From Pseudomonas putida (GTDB lineage: Bacteria; Pseudomonadota; Gammaproteobacteria; Pseudomonadales; Pseudomonadaceae), in contig CP163498.1 of the NCBI GenBank assembly GCA_041071465.1, positions 2,136,001-2,200,000 of the forward strand: DNA of 64,000 nucleotides, written 5' to 3'. The notes below the pieces were generated by a model. The model did not search any database and was not told the origin of the DNA. It saw only the letters and a program-made list of their open reading frames with translations. Below are positions 17,293 through 26,747 of this stretch, one piece after another (within the stretch, counting starts at the first letter, position 1; the number at the start of each line of letters is the position of its first letter). A program made the translations under genes and the position numbers.

Positions 17293-17419
17293 ATGCCGTC
17301 AGAACGCAGGACCATTCGCTCCCGTCGAGCTGGCTGGTGGGCGTGAGCCAAGAGGCGTATCCTACAAGCGCTTGCTCCGAGACTTGTTGGCCTACAGCCT
17401 CCCCTTGGAGACATCTGAT

Positions 17420-17445
17420 AGCCCGCCGCCGAGGCGGGCTTCTTT
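17420..17445 (+). terminator. Rho-independent terminator
   Basis: AGCCCGCC (17420-17427) pairs with GGCGGGCT (17433-17440), followed by TCTTT. No gene ending just before it on the plus strand is recognised. Confidence 0.55.
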
Positions 17446-17616
17446 GCTACCAGATCTGTACAGCAGCGCCTTTGGTTGGCTAGCTGCCCAAGCTAGGCTC
17501 TGCCAGAACGCATGCCCATAAGCGGTCTACCTGTCTCCCTAGGCACGCCGGTTATCGACGTACCCAAATCTTTTATCAGGCGCATGGAAAGCAGGCGGAG
17601 GTTTGGCGAAATTCGC
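17446..17616. other. No recognisable gene
   Basis: Sequence between the terminator and the copper-gene remnants. No frame looks coding. Confidence 0.3.
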
Positions 17617-17712
17617 TTACGCAGTCATTGCTTCGCAGGAATCTGCGCAGGTCATACAGGCCTGTGCGCATTGCTGACAGTGGTCAGCATCTCGGTGCGA
17701 AGGCCTGCCCGA
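17617..17712 (-). pseudogene. C-terminal remnant of a Csp-like Cys-rich four-helix copper protein
   Basis: Minus-strand codons read HRDADHCQQCAQACMTCADS followed by CEAMTA and a stop. The spacing HCxxCAxACxxCAxxCxxM is that of the last helix of four-helix-bundle copper-storage (Csp/DUF326) proteins. An in-frame stop at 17715-17713 and the lack of the other three helices show it is a fragment. Confidence 0.55.
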
Positions 17713-17730
17713 TCATTTAAGGCTGGAAAA

Positions 17731-17866
17731 TCACTGCTTCTGAATGCTCACGATTTCGCGACGCTTCCCCCATACGGAACCCAAATTTCACCTTGTCTCC
17801 TACGTTCAAGCCCTTCAGCTGTGCAGGCTCAGCTTGGATCCGTCCCTGAAAACGTTATGGAGTCAT
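17731..17866 (-). pseudogene. Degraded CusF-type copper-binding protein
   Basis: Minus-strand frames give QLKGLNVGDKVKFGFRMGEA and then, after a frame change, REIVSIQKQ and a stop. Together they match the end of CusF-domain proteins (LKGLKVGDKVxFxFRM...YxIVSIxK). A TAA three codons after the apparent ATG and the frameshift mark it as decayed. Confidence 0.6.
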
Positions 17867-18453
17867 GAAAATGATTCCTCGACAGATCAGCGCCCAGCCG
17901 CGTGCCATCGCCCCGCTGCTACGCAGAACGATGGTGTGAAATTAAGAGGGAGTCAGACGCGGGGAGGACGCCATGGATGGGGGGGAGAACCTGTCGCTAT
18001 GCCTACAGCATAGGTATCGGCAGGTCGTGGGTAACCGTCTGGCCAACTCCACCCCTCAGCACACAGACCAGCTCGGACAAGAACGGGTGGAAAACAAAGC
18101 CTTGCCCGCAGGTATACCCATTGAATAAGCCTGTATCTGACGTAGGTCATGCAGAGCCTGCCAGCGGGTCGCAATCGACGATGGCTTCATTGTATACTTC
18201 GGCTCCGCATACCCCTTGAGCTACAGGAACATCAGCATGACTGTACTCCAAACGATCTACTGGCAGCCTACGCCGCCTTAGCGCTACGCCCCCTCGCAAC
18301 AACCTGCTTCCGCTAGCCTCGCTCGCGGGTGCTCACTGCTGTACGCCTGGTTTTACACCTTAAGCACACAGCAAAAAATCCTCAAAATTTGAATTTGTAT
18401 CGATTCGCTCGCCACTCCCTTGGCGTGCGCGATGCTTTGCCTTGGATATTTAT
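17867..18453. other. Long leader region upstream of sulP
   Basis: No large gene. A plus-strand mini-ORF from 18237 (MTVLQTIYWQPTPP, stop at 18279-18281) follows a promoter-like TTGTATACTTCGG and AGGAAC. It could be a leader peptide for the SulP gene. A G-rich stretch near 17978 and a TGCCCGC region near 18103 are unexplained. Confidence 0.35.
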
Positions 18454-19941
18454 ATGCTGCAAAAACTTAGACAAACGTGGTTTTCCAACGTCCGTGCCGA
18501 CGTGCTCGCGGGGCTGGTGGTCGCACTCGCGCTGATCCCGGAAGCCATCGCCTTTTCCATCATCGCCGGGGTAGATCCCAAAGTCGGTCTCTACGCCTCC
18601 TTCTGTATCTGTGCTGTCATCGCCTTTGTCGGCGGGCGCCCCGGAATGATCTCGGCGGCGACAGGCGCCATGGCACTGCTGATGGTTACGCTGGTAAAAG
18701 AGCATGGACTCCAGTACCTGCTGGCCGCGACGCTACTATGTGGCGTACTTCAAATCCTTGCCGGCTACCTGAAGCTCGGCTCGTTGATGCGCTTTGTTTC
18801 ACGCTCGGTAGTCACCGGCTTCGTAAACGCATTAGCGATTCTGATTTTTATGGCGCAATTGCCTGAGCTGACCAATGTCACCTGGCATGTCTATGCCATG
18901 ACCGCTGCGGGCCTGGGAATCATCTACCTGTTCCCGTATGTACCGAAAATCGGCAAGGTGATTCCCTCTCCATTGGTGTGCATTCTGACGCTGACTGCCA
19001 TCGCCATTTACCTCGGTTTGGATATCCGCACCGTCGGTGACATGGGCCAACTGCCTGATACGCTCCCGATCTTCCTCTGGCCTGAAGTTCCGCTGAATTT
19101 TGAAACCCTGCGCATCATTTTCCCGTACTCGGCTGCGTTGGCAGTAGTGGGTCTACTCGAATCAATGATGACCGCGACCATCGTCGACGACCTTACCGAC
19201 ACCACCAGCAACAAAAACCGCGAGTGCAAAGGCCAGGGTGTGGCCAACATCGCTGCCGGCATGCTTGGCGGCATGGCAGGTTGCGCCATGATCGGCCAGT
19301 CGATCATCAACGTGAAATCTGGTGGCCGCACCCGTCTCTCGACATTGTGTGCCGGCGTTTTCCTGCTGCTGATGGTGGTATTTCTTGGCGAGTGGCTCTC
19401 CAAAATCCCTATGGCGGCACTCGTGGCTGTGATGATCATGGTGTCCATCGGCACCTTTAGCTGGGATTCCTTGCGTAATCTGAAAGAGCATCCGCTGTCG
19501 ACCAACCTCGTCATGGTGGCGACCGTCGTGGTCGTCGTGGCCACTCACAATCTGGCTTACGGCGTACTGGTAGGTGTGCTGCTGGCCTCCCTGTTCTTCG
19601 CAAACAAGGTCGGGCACTACCTGGATATCAAGAGCACTCTTGAAGAGACGAAATCGCATCGGACTTACCGCGTCGTGGGCCAGGTGTTCTTTAGCTCTGC
19701 GGACAAGTTCACTGAGGTTTTTGACTTCAAGGAGGCGCTCAACAAGGTCACCATCGATCTCACACAGGCGCATTTCTGGGATATCACCGCCGTCGCAGCG
19801 CTGGATAAGGTCGTGATCAAGTTCCGACGCGAAGGCGCTGAGGTTGAAGTGCTCGGTCTCAATGAAGCCAGCGCGACAATCGTTGACCGCTTCGGCGTGC
19901 ATGACAAACCCGGTGCCATCGACAAGCTCATGAGCCACTAA
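18454..19941 (+). CDS. SulP-family anion transporter
   Basis: 495 residues from the ATG at 18454; an upstream in-frame TTG would add four residues. The Sulfate_transp core is visible ([34 protein letters not shown], then [15 protein letters not shown]). About 12 hydrophobic segments are followed by a C-terminal STAS domain (about residues 400-495; [41 protein letters not shown]). Members carry sulfate, bicarbonate or other anions; the substrate is not readable. It is followed 11 bp later by a universal stress protein gene, a common pairing for this subfamily. Confidence 0.9.
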   Translation: MLQKLRQTWFSNVRADVLAGLVVALALIPEAIAFSIIAGVDPKVGLYASFCICAVIAFVGGRPGMISAATGAMALLMVTLVKEHGLQYLLAATLLCGVLQILAGYLKLGSLMRFVSRSVVTGFVNALAILIFMAQLPELTNVTWHVYAMTAAGLGIIYLFPYVPKIGKVIPSPLVCILTLTAIAIYLGLDIRTVGDMGQLPDTLPIFLWPEVPLNFETLRIIFPYSAALAVVGLLESMMTATIVDDLTDTTSNKNRECKGQGVANIAAGMLGGMAGCAMIGQSIINVKSGGRTRLSTLCAGVFLLLMVVFLGEWLSKIPMAALVAVMIMVSIGTFSWDSLRNLKEHPLSTNLVMVATVVVVVATHNLAYGVLVGVLLASLFFANKVGHYLDIKSTLEETKSHRTYRVVGQVFFSSADKFTEVFDFKEALNKVTIDLTQAHFWDITAVAALDKVVIKFRREGAEVEVLGLNEASATIVDRFGVHDKPGAIDKLMSH

Positions 19942-19952
19942 GGAGAACGACA

Positions 19953-20804
19953 ATGACCCGCGTAATGGCATGCATTGATAACTCACAATCCTCATTGGCG
20001 GTCTGCGATTACGCAGCATGGGCCTCGCAACGACTCAGCGCTCCCCTGACCTTGCTTCATGTGCTGGATAAGGAGAAATATCCTGCATCCGCTGACCTCA
20101 GCGGCAATATCGGTCTCGGTAGCAGAGAACATCTGCTGGAAGAGTTGGCCATGCTGGATGCGCAGCGGGCAAAACTGGCGTTGGAGCATGGGCAGCACAT
20201 GCTTGAAAAAGCTCGCGAGCGAACAGTTCACTCTGGCGCCATGTCACCTGATATGAAGCAGCGCCATGGCCATCTCGTCGAGAGCCTGAGCGATCTCCAA
20301 GACGATATTCGGTTACTGGTGATTGGAAGAGTCGGTGAGGACAGCACGCGCAGTGCCCAAAGTCTTGGCAGCCAGATTGAAGCGATAGTCCGAACTATCC
20401 ACCGCCCCACCCTGATTACAACCAGCCATTTCAGGAAACCTGAAACGGTCATGGTGGCATTTGACGGCAGCGCAACAGGCCACAAGACCTTACAGATGCT
20501 TGCTTCAAGCCCGCTGTGCGAAGGCCTGCCAATTCATATCGTCATGGTTGGAACGGATTCTGAAGACAACCAGAACGCGCTGGAGAAGGCACGAACCACG
20601 CTTGCGTCTTCCGGCTCGCTGGTGCATTCCGAGATCCGCCCAGGCGAAGTAGAGTCCACACTGCATGCGTATCAGGCAGAGCACGGCATTGACCTCTTGG
20701 TCATGGGGGCGTACGGGCACTCACGCATCAGGCACTTTCTGATAGGCAGCACGACCACGACGATGCTGCGTACATCCACTGTACCCTTATTGCTGCTTCG
20801 CTGA
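19953..20804 (+). CDS. Universal stress protein, tandem UspA domains
   Basis: 283 residues with two Usp domains: MTRVMACIDNSQSSLAVCDY...LLVIGRVGED and ETVMVAFDGSATGHKTLQML...LLVMGAYGHSRIRHFLIGSTTTTMLRTSTVPLLLLR. The C-terminal half retains the ATP-binding GxxGHSxxRxxxxGS type pattern. The N-terminal half is less complete. GGAG lies upstream. It probably acts with the SulP transporter in stress or anion homeostasis. Confidence 0.9.
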   Translation: MTRVMACIDNSQSSLAVCDYAAWASQRLSAPLTLLHVLDKEKYPASADLSGNIGLGSREHLLEELAMLDAQRAKLALEHGQHMLEKARERTVHSGAMSPDMKQRHGHLVESLSDLQDDIRLLVIGRVGEDSTRSAQSLGSQIEAIVRTIHRPTLITTSHFRKPETVMVAFDGSATGHKTLQMLASSPLCEGLPIHIVMVGTDSEDNQNALEKARTTLASSGSLVHSEIRPGEVESTLHAYQAEHGIDLLVMGAYGHSRIRHFLIGSTTTTMLRTSTVPLLLLR

Positions 20805-20815
20805 GCCAGTTCCAC

Positions 20816-20855
20816 TGGCCACAGTATTTCCAGAACTGAGGAAATACCGTGGCCA
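20816..20855. terminator. Long hairpin after the usp gene
   Basis: TGGCCACAGTATTTCC (20816-20831) pairs with GGAAATACCGTGGCCA (20840-20855) with one mismatch and an 8-base loop. There is no T tract, so it may stabilise or attenuate mRNA before the NUDIX gene. Confidence 0.55.
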
Positions 20856-20896
20856 CCCTGGACGATGACTAACTGATCTTGCCGCTACGAGACCAC

Positions 20897-21430
20897 ATGC
20901 AACTCATAACTGAAATTGTTCACCCCGAGCTGAAATCCAAGCAGGGCAGAGTATTCCGTCGACATGCAGCTCGCGGCATCGTGATGCGGGGTGAACAGAT
21001 CCTGTTGCTGTTCACCGAGCGCTATAACGATTTCAGCTTTCCTGGAGGCGGCCTTGATGGTGACGAGGACATTGTCGCAGGCCTGAAGCGTGAGCTTGAG
21101 GAAGAGACTGGTGCTCGTGAAATACAGGTGCTCCAGCACTACGGTTACATCGAGGAGTACCGGCCCTACCAAAAGCCACAGTACGATCTGATGCACATGA
21201 CCTCGCATTTTTATCAATGCGAAGTAGCGCCCCAGCTAGAGCCGGTGAGAATGGAAAGCCACGAAATCGCTAATGGTATGCGGCCTGTCTGGATCAACCT
21301 GCATGAAGCCATCGCACACAATGAAGCCGTCATGCAGCGTCACGAGTCTTCGATGGGGCAGTCAATTCTGCGCGAAACCTACATGCTGAGAAAAGTCGCT
21401 TCCGAATTGTTGATGCCAATCAGCCTTTGA
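20897..21430 (+). CDS. NUDIX hydrolase
   Basis: 177 residues from the ATG at 20897; an in-frame TTG at 20879 is less likely. The NUDIX box GGLDGDEDIVAGLKRELEEE continuing TGA fits Gx5Ex7REUxEExGU. The likely reaction is hydrolysis of a nucleoside diphosphate linked to another moiety; the substrate is unknown. The upstream segment GIVMRGEQILLLFTERYNDFSFPGGG is typical. It ends close to the left side of the IS66-family element. Confidence 0.85.
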   Translation: MQLITEIVHPELKSKQGRVFRRHAARGIVMRGEQILLLFTERYNDFSFPGGGLDGDEDIVAGLKRELEEETGAREIQVLQHYGYIEEYRPYQKPQYDLMHMTSHFYQCEVAPQLEPVRMESHEIANGMRPVWINLHEAIAHNEAVMQRHESSMGQSILRETYMLRKVASELLMPISL

Positions 21431-21463
21431 GCTGACTATTTGGCGAAGTCCACTTAGCCTGCC

Positions 21464-23029
21464 TCAGGCAAGCATCCAATGCTGCGGGAGTAATTGCGTG
21501 ATTTCGCTCGCCCGCTGTGTCGGAAGCCGCATCAGTACATCCTTGAGATAGGCATACGGATCGTGCCCATTCATACGCGCCGACTGGATCAGGCTCATGA
21601 TTGCCGCCGCCCTTTTTCCACTGCGCAGCGACCCGGCAAATAACCAGTTCGAGCGCCCAAGCGCCCACGGCCGGATCAAATTCTCGATCTGGTTATTGTC
21701 GATGGGCACAGCACCATCTTCCAGGTAGCGCGTCAGCGCTACCCAGCGTTTAAGGCTGTAATCCAGGGCCTTGGCCGTGGCCGAACCCTCGGGCACAAGT
21801 TCGCGTTGGGCCAACATCCACTCATGCAGTTTTTCAGCGATGGGCACCGCTGTTTCCTGACGTAATCGCCAGCGGGCTTCGTCGCTCATTTCCTTGGCGT
21901 GTCGCTCGACTTCATACAACCCGCCAATCGAGTGAAGCGCCTGCTCCGCCAACTGGCTTTTATTGGCTGCATGCAGGTCGAAGAATTTGCGGCGTGCATG
22001 GGCCATGCAGCCGATTTCGGTGATGCCCAGCTCGAAGCTGGCCTTGTAGCCGGCGAAGTCATCGCAGACCAGCTTACCGTTCCACGTGCCCAGGAAGTTA
22101 CGCGCATGTTCGCCGGCACGGCTGGGGCTGAAGTCGTAGACCACGGCCTTTAGGGCCGAGAAAGGCGTGGTGCTATAGGCCCACACGTAAGCGCGGTGGG
22201 TTTTCTTTTCGCCTGGTGCGAGCATCTGAACCGGGGTCTCATCGGCGTGGATCACGCCCTGGGCCAACACATGCTCACGCAGCGCATCGACCAGAGGCTG
22301 GAGCTGCACACCGGTCTGTCCGATCCATTGCGCCAGTGTCGAACGGGCGATGGGCAGTCCGGCCCGACCAAAAATCTTCTCCTGCCGGTACAGCGGTAAA
22401 TGGTCGGCGAACTTCGCCACCATCACGTGGGCCAAAAGGCCTGCGGTCGGGATGCCCTTGTCGATCACTTGGGCCGGTACAGGCGCCTGGATCAGTGTTT
22501 CACACTGACGGCACGTCCATTTTCCACGCACATGCCGCTCAACTGTGAACACGCCCGGAGTGTAATCGAGCTTCTCGCTGACGTCTTCGCCGATTCGCTG
22601 AAGCTGGCAGCCGCACACGCACTGAGTATTCTCTGGTTCGTGACGGATCACGGTTCGCGGAAACTGCGGCGGCAGTGGTGCACGCTTGGGCTTATGACGT
22701 GGCTCGGCCGGTGCGGCCGGCGGATTGGCTGCCTTCAGCTCGGCTTCGATAGCTGCGATATCGGTATCGAGCAGATCATCAAGCAGACTGCCTTGGTCGG
22801 GGCTCAGTTGCTCGCTGCGCTTGGCGAACTTGTGTCGCTTGAGGATGGCGATTTCATGAGCCAGTTGCTCGTTGACCGTTTCGAGGCGTTGGATTTTCTG
22901 GCTCATGGAGTCGACCTGGGACAGCAACTGCATAGCCTGTTCGGCCAAGCCGCGCAGCTGTTCCGGTGTCATCTGGTCGAGATTGGGCGAGGAAGTCATG
23001 CCGCTGATTGTGTCAGAGCAGGTCGTCAA
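21464..23029 (-). CDS. tnpC: IS66 transposase TnpC
   Basis: 521-residue DDE transposase. An N-terminal coiled coil (AEQAMQLLSQVDSMSQKIQRLETVNEQLAHEIAILKRHKF) precedes a Cys zinc-binding motif (TQCVCGCQLQRI...WTCRQCETLIQAP) and the catalytic core (HADETPVQML, VCDDFAGYKASFE, and DNNQIENLIRPWALGRSNWLF). The order and length match full-length IS66 transposases, so it appears intact. Confidence 0.95.
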   Translation of the reverse strand: MTTCSDTISGMTSSPNLDQMTPEQLRGLAEQAMQLLSQVDSMSQKIQRLETVNEQLAHEIAILKRHKFAKRSEQLSPDQGSLLDDLLDTDIAAIEAELKAANPPAAPAEPRHKPKRAPLPPQFPRTVIRHEPENTQCVCGCQLQRIGEDVSEKLDYTPGVFTVERHVRGKWTCRQCETLIQAPVPAQVIDKGIPTAGLLAHVMVAKFADHLPLYRQEKIFGRAGLPIARSTLAQWIGQTGVQLQPLVDALREHVLAQGVIHADETPVQMLAPGEKKTHRAYVWAYSTTPFSALKAVVYDFSPSRAGEHARNFLGTWNGKLVCDDFAGYKASFELGITEIGCMAHARRKFFDLHAANKSQLAEQALHSIGGLYEVERHAKEMSDEARWRLRQETAVPIAEKLHEWMLAQRELVPEGSATAKALDYSLKRWVALTRYLEDGAVPIDNNQIENLIRPWALGRSNWLFAGSLRSGKRAAAIMSLIQSARMNGHDPYAYLKDVLMRLPTQRASEITQLLPQHWMLA

Positions 23030-23060
23030 CAGCGATAAACCGATGGGCTAATGGCAGGGG

Positions 23061-23396
23061 CTAAAGCACTGTGATCGCGCTGCCTGCGCCGACCCGCTGC
23101 CACGGCAAACCCAGTACCAAGGCTTGAAGTTGCTCGTTATCGAGTTCGACTTCCGATCCGTGACGGATGCCGGGCCAATGAAACTTGCCTTGGTTCAATC
23201 GTCGCGCTGCCAGCCAAATGCCCACACCGTCATGCACCAAGACTTTCATTCGGTTGGCACGGCGATTAGCGAAGAGGTATGCGCAGTGCGGCTTCGCCAC
23301 ACCGAACACCGCGATCACCCTGGCCAGCGCGGTCTCGGTACCGGCGCGCATGTCCATAGGCTCGGTGGCAAGCCAGATGGCATCGATCCGAATCAT
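23061..23396 (-). CDS. tnpB: IS66 accessory protein TnpB
   Basis: 111 residues with the IS66 Orf2 pattern (WLATEPMDMRAGTETALARVI...AYLFANRRANRMKVLVHDGVGIWLAARRLNQGKFHW). It overlaps tnpA by ATGA, suggesting coupled translation. Confidence 0.93.
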   Translation of the reverse strand: MIRIDAIWLATEPMDMRAGTETALARVIAVFGVAKPHCAYLFANRRANRMKVLVHDGVGIWLAARRLNQGKFHWPGIRHGSEVELDNEQLQALVLGLPWQRVGAGSAITVL

Positions 23397-23725
23397 TCCA
23401 ACAGGTCTCGCAGAAAGGTGGCACAGGCGACAGCGCTTTCGGTCGGCCAGTTCACTTTGACGGTGCCACGCGGGTGCTGGATTTCAATGCAGATACTTGA
23501 TGAAGCTGCCTGCGAATGTCCTCCGGCTAGCGGCAAGGGCACTGGAATGAAAGCAGGTTGCAGCGCCATAGTTTTGTTCGTGAGTACCCTAATCCATTTA
23601 TGTACGAGGTTCGCGTTAAGGCTGTGCTTCTGCGCGACGCTGGCAATCGATGCGCCGGGCTGGGCGCACTCTTGGACAACTTGGGCCTTGAAGGATTTTG
23701 AATAGGAACGGCGTTGTGACTGCAT
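23393..23725 (-). CDS. tnpA: IS66 accessory protein TnpA
   Basis: 110 residues with an N-terminal helix-turn-helix (RRSYSKSFKAQVVQECAQPGASIASVAQKHSLNANLVHKWIR), as in IS66 Orf1 proteins. It is first in the tnpABC operon. Confidence 0.92.
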   Translation of the reverse strand: MQSQRRSYSKSFKAQVVQECAQPGASIASVAQKHSLNANLVHKWIRVLTNKTMALQPAFIPVPLPLAGGHSQAASSSICIEIQHPRGTVKVNWPTESAVACATFLRDLLE

Positions 23726-23799
23726 GGAAAGACCCGCTTAAAAGGCTAGAAATGGTGTCCACTTAAATTAGGTGGACACCATCGCCTTTGGCGTCGGGG

Positions 23800-24090
23800 T
23801 CAGGAAGGTGAGTTGGCCGGACGGTTACGGTCGTGGCTTGGCATAGTCAGTCCAGGCGTTAGGAAGCTGGGCTGCACTGTGCTGGCAGTCCTGCACTCCT
23901 GGCCTACCTTGCAGGATTGGTATGGTCACCAGTCTTTCCCAGGTCTTGGTCCTGGCAGCAGGCATGGTCCATGCCCGCCATCATTTCCATGCCCATGGTC
24001 TGCATTGGGCAAGGTTCAGTCGCCGAATCGATGCCCGCCATCCCGTTAAGCGGAAGCGCCACGATAAGAATCAGGATGGGCGAGTATAGG
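23800..24090 (-). pseudogene. Decayed CopL-like Cys/Met-rich copper protein
   Basis: The minus strand reads ILILIVALPLNGMAGIDSAT, then EPCPMQTMGMEMMAGMDHAC with CQDQD. A change of frame then gives PCKVGQECRTASTVQPSFLT and a stop at about 23800. Signal peptide, CPM..M motif, MDHACC and CKxGQEC match small CopL-type copper-resistance proteins. No start codon is in frame, and the frameshift marks it as degraded. It lies directly after copS. Confidence 0.5.
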
Positions 24091-24110
24091 TTACCGGGAT
24101 GAACTCACCA

Positions 24111-25520
24111 TTAAGGGGTTGGGGCTGCACCAACCAACCGCATGGAGGCTGGGAGACTGATGAAGAAGGTTGTGACACCCTCCGCTGAAGTACACCAAAT
24201 TCGTCCGCTGTGAGCCTCGATGATGGAGCGTGTTATCGACAGGCCTAGGCCTGCATTGCTTGGCCCGCCTTCGCGTCTGGCTGGATCGGCCCGATAGAAC
24301 CGGTGGAAGATCTTGCCAATGTGCTGAGGATCGATGGTTACTCCGCTGTTACGTACGGATAGCGTCACGGTTTCACGTGTTTGCTCGATCTGCACTGATA
24401 TCTCGTTGCCTTCCGGGGTGTAGCGCAACGCGTTCGATAAAATGTTGGAAAGCGCTCGGTCAATCATCAGGCGATCGCCACGAACCTTGCCACGACCTTG
24501 GAGGGTCAGCTGAATGCCCCGGTCCTCAGCCAGGAACTGGTAGTACTCGAACAGCTTGTATACGAGTTCGGAGAGGTCCACATCGATCTGCTCGGGCACG
24601 ATCAGACCGTTGTCCGCCTTGGCGAGGAAAAGCATGTCGTCAATCATGCGCGACATGCGCTTGAGGTCTTCCAGGTTCGAATAGAGGTTTTCCTCATATG
24701 CATCCAGGTCACGCTTCTTGGTGAGCACCACTTCAGTATGGGTCAGTAGGTTGCTGACCGGCGTTCTCAACTCGTGAGCGATATCGGCAGAAAAGTTGGA
24801 CAACCGAACGAATGCATCCTCCAATCGTCCCAGCATCCCGTTGAAAGACAGGATGAGCTCCTGAAGCTCAATCGGTACGGGCTTCAGGGGAATGCGCTCG
24901 CGGAGCGATCTTGCTGACATCGCGGTCGCCACTTTGGTGATTTGCCCGACAGGCCGAAGCCCGCTTTTGGCCACGACCCAGCCCAAGCCTGCACTCACCA
25001 CTGCACTGATCACCAAGCCGATCCCGAACCACCACTGCAAGGTGTGGAAGAAATGGGCATGAGTGGTGACATCGAGCATCAGCACCGCCGTCACAGGTTC
25101 CGGCTCGCCCGCGATGGCCAACTGGGCGGTGATACCGCGGAAGTTCTGCGATTCATCCTGCCACTCCCAGACCGCACCCTGGCGCGCCTGCTCGAACCGC
25201 TGAGGAATTTGGGAGGCTTTGGAGTCTGAAAAAAGGGTCGTTCCGTCAGCCTTGGTGATTTTCGCCGAAAGATCCTGATGTGCGCCGAGCAATGCCCGCA
25301 GCTGCTGCTCCTGATCGCCGAGCTCGCCTCGCGCTGCTGAAATGGACAGAATATGACGCGTTGACTCCAGCTTTTCGGAGAGCGCCTGCTCATCCAGCAT
25401 CCGGAAATGGTGCTGGCTGAGCCCGTAGAAAGCCACGCCGGCAACGACCAAGACAGCAGTCACCGCGAACATGAACATCAGGGTCAGTCGCTTGACGAGC
25501 GATGATTGCGGGCGCATCAC
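24111..25520 (-). CDS. copS: Heavy-metal sensor histidine kinase CopS
   Basis: 469-residue inner-membrane kinase of the CusS/CopS/IrlS type. TM1 near residues 10-32 ([23 protein letters not shown]) precedes a periplasmic sensor domain and TM2 ([22 protein letters not shown]). HAMP follows, then the H box ([21 protein letters not shown]), the N box and a C-terminal ATP site ([16 protein letters not shown]). It overlaps copR by ATGA. It probably senses periplasmic copper and phosphorylates CopR. Confidence 0.93.
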   Translation of the reverse strand: MMRPQSSLVKRLTLMFMFAVTAVLVVAGVAFYGLSQHHFRMLDEQALSEKLESTRHILSISAARGELGDQEQQLRALLGAHQDLSAKITKADGTTLFSDSKASQIPQRFEQARQGAVWEWQDESQNFRGITAQLAIAGEPEPVTAVLMLDVTTHAHFFHTLQWWFGIGLVISAVVSAGLGWVVAKSGLRPVGQITKVATAMSARSLRERIPLKPVPIELQELILSFNGMLGRLEDAFVRLSNFSADIAHELRTPVSNLLTHTEVVLTKKRDLDAYEENLYSNLEDLKRMSRMIDDMLFLAKADNGLIVPEQIDVDLSELVYKLFEYYQFLAEDRGIQLTLQGRGKVRGDRLMIDRALSNILSNALRYTPEGNEISVQIEQTRETVTLSVRNSGVTIDPQHIGKIFHRFYRADPARREGGPSNAGLGLSITRSIIEAHSGRIWCTSAEGVTTFFISLPASMRLVGAAPTP

Positions 25521-26194
25521 TCTGCCACATCCATCATGTAGCCCATGCCTCGGGCGGTATGGATGAGCTTTGGCGCGAAGTCGTCATCAATCTTGGCCCG
25601 CAGTCGGCGAATCGCGACCTCGATCACGTTGGTGTCACTGTCGAAGTTCATGTCCCAGACCTGAGAAGCGATCAGCGACTTGGGGAGCACCTCCCCGCGT
25701 CGGCGCATGAGCAGCTCCAAAAGGGCAAACTCCTTGGCAGTAAGGTCGATCCGCTTGCCGTTTCGCGTAGCCCGGCGCTTGAGCAGGTCAACCTCAAGGT
25801 CCGCCATCTTCATGGTGGTTTGAGCAGAACCACCGTTGCCTCTGCGCAGCAGTGTGCGGACCCGAGCCAACAGCTCAGAGAACGCAAAGGGCTTCACAAG
25901 GTAGTCATCAGCACCCAGCTCCAAGCCTTTAACGCGATCATCTACGCCATCACGGGCCGTGAGAAAGAGGACCGGCACGTCTTTCCCCGCTGCCCGGATC
26001 TTGCGCAGGACCTCCCAGCCATCGAGCCCCGGCATCATTACGTCCAAGATCAGCAAGTCATACGCTTCGCTCTGCGCCTGTTGCAGGGCGTCAGTGCCTG
26101 TCATCACCCGGTCTACAGTGAAGCCAGCCTCTGTTAGGCCTTGCTGGAGGTAGACACCGGTTTTCGGCTCATCTTCGGCTACGAGTAATTTCAT
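25517..26194 (-). CDS. copR: Copper response regulator CopR
   Basis: 225-residue OmpR/PhoB-family regulator. The receiver domain has the acidic pair (AEDEP), the phospho-acceptor Asp in [15 protein letters not shown] (about residue 51), and [12 protein letters not shown]. The C-terminal winged helix reads [25 protein letters not shown]. It is divergent from the copper genes. Three TnACnGAAAnGTAAT-like boxes near copper-linked genes are its probable targets. Confidence 0.93.
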   Translation of the reverse strand: MKLLVAEDEPKTGVYLQQGLTEAGFTVDRVMTGTDALQQAQSEAYDLLILDVMMPGLDGWEVLRKIRAAGKDVPVLFLTARDGVDDRVKGLELGADDYLVKPFAFSELLARVRTLLRRGNGGSAQTTMKMADLEVDLLKRRATRNGKRIDLTAKEFALLELLMRRRGEVLPKSLIASQVWDMNFDSDTNVIEVAIRRLRAKIDDDFAPKLIHTARGMGYMMDVAE

Positions 26195-26256
26195 CTGCTC
26201 TCATCCACGCGGAGTGCATCTCCAGTTTGCAGGAAAAAAGACGCCCAACCAGAAGC

Positions 26257-26271
26257 TGACGGAAAAGTAAT
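26257..26271. promoter_or_regulatory. CopR-type box, copR/PtrA-like intergenic region
   Basis: TGACGGAAAAGTAAT shares T.AC.GAAA.GTAAT with the box before copA. It lies between the divergent copR and PtrA-like genes and could control both. Confidence 0.6.
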
Positions 26272-26359
26272 GTCGCGATCAGTTTTCTGACAGCACCGCG
26301 AGGCTAATTTGACTCTGTACCTGACGCCATGAGGCGCAGAACCCACTGAGGATCTCCAG

Positions 26360-26566
26360 ATGAACATGGTCAAAGCAATTGTGGTGGTCGTTACCTTCGG
26401 CATGGCAGGCATCGCCCTGGCAGAGGGCGGCGCGGACCGGACCTTTGCGCGGATGGAAGCGGCTCGCCAAAACTCCATGCAGGCCTATCAGGTTGCGCAG
26501 CAGGAGAAAGAGCAGCCGCCGGTCGCCGCACAGTCCAGCAAGCATGTCGGCCACGAGAGCTGCTGA
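26360..26566 (+). CDS. PtrA-like small periplasmic copper-induced protein
   Basis: 68 residues: a signal peptide (MNMVKAIVVVVTFGMAGIAL then AEGG), followed by ADRTFARMEAARQNSMQAYQ and a tail ending HVGHESC. This is the N-terminal domain seen in P. aeruginosa PtrA, a copper-inducible protein. The 31678-32010 gene has the same N-terminal block, EGGxDRxxxxMxxxxxxxMxAY. The mature part may bind copper by Met/His/Cys. Confidence 0.75.
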   Translation: MNMVKAIVVVVTFGMAGIALAEGGADRTFARMEAARQNSMQAYQVAQQEKEQPPVAAQSSKHVGHESC

Positions 26567-26573
26567 TCCGAGC

Positions 26574-26588
26574 TTACAGAAATGTAAT
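26574..26588. promoter_or_regulatory. CopR-type box upstream of copA
   Basis: TTACAGAAATGTAAT is an interrupted palindrome 160 bp before copA, resembling the cop box of Pseudomonas copper operons. Confidence 0.65.
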
Positions 26589-26747
26589 CACTCCGGAATC
26601 TGAACTATGGCAGTTTCAGACTACGGCCTCTCATCAGCCTCGCGCAGTAGCGAAAGTCTACGAGACTGGTGAGAGCTCCAACGAACCCAAGGGCTGCGCC
26701 ATCGAGCAGCCTGGATATCAGCGATCTACCTGACTGGACGCAACGGC

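Larger units (their letters stand above)
21440..23790 (-). mobile_element. IS66-family insertion sequence (limits approximate)
   Basis: It contains the tnpA-tnpB-tnpC set diagnostic of IS66. The ends were not fixed. A perfect palindrome, GGTGTCCACTTAAATTAGGT with GGACACC, lies at about 23754-23779 just upstream of tnpA, and GTCCACTTAGCC occurs at about 21449 after tnpC, but these are not clean terminal inverted repeats. Confidence 0.75.

Noticed and set aside
22070..22095. Possible parS site (GTTCCACGTG)
   Set aside because: Only one half matches and it lies inside the IS66 tnpC gene. No full GTTCCACGTGGAAC palindrome was found anywhere in the window by eye.
21449..23779. GTCCACTT repeats as IS66 terminal repeats
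   Set aside because: The two occurrences are in the wrong relation and similarity stops after about a dozen bases, so exact IS ends were not assigned.
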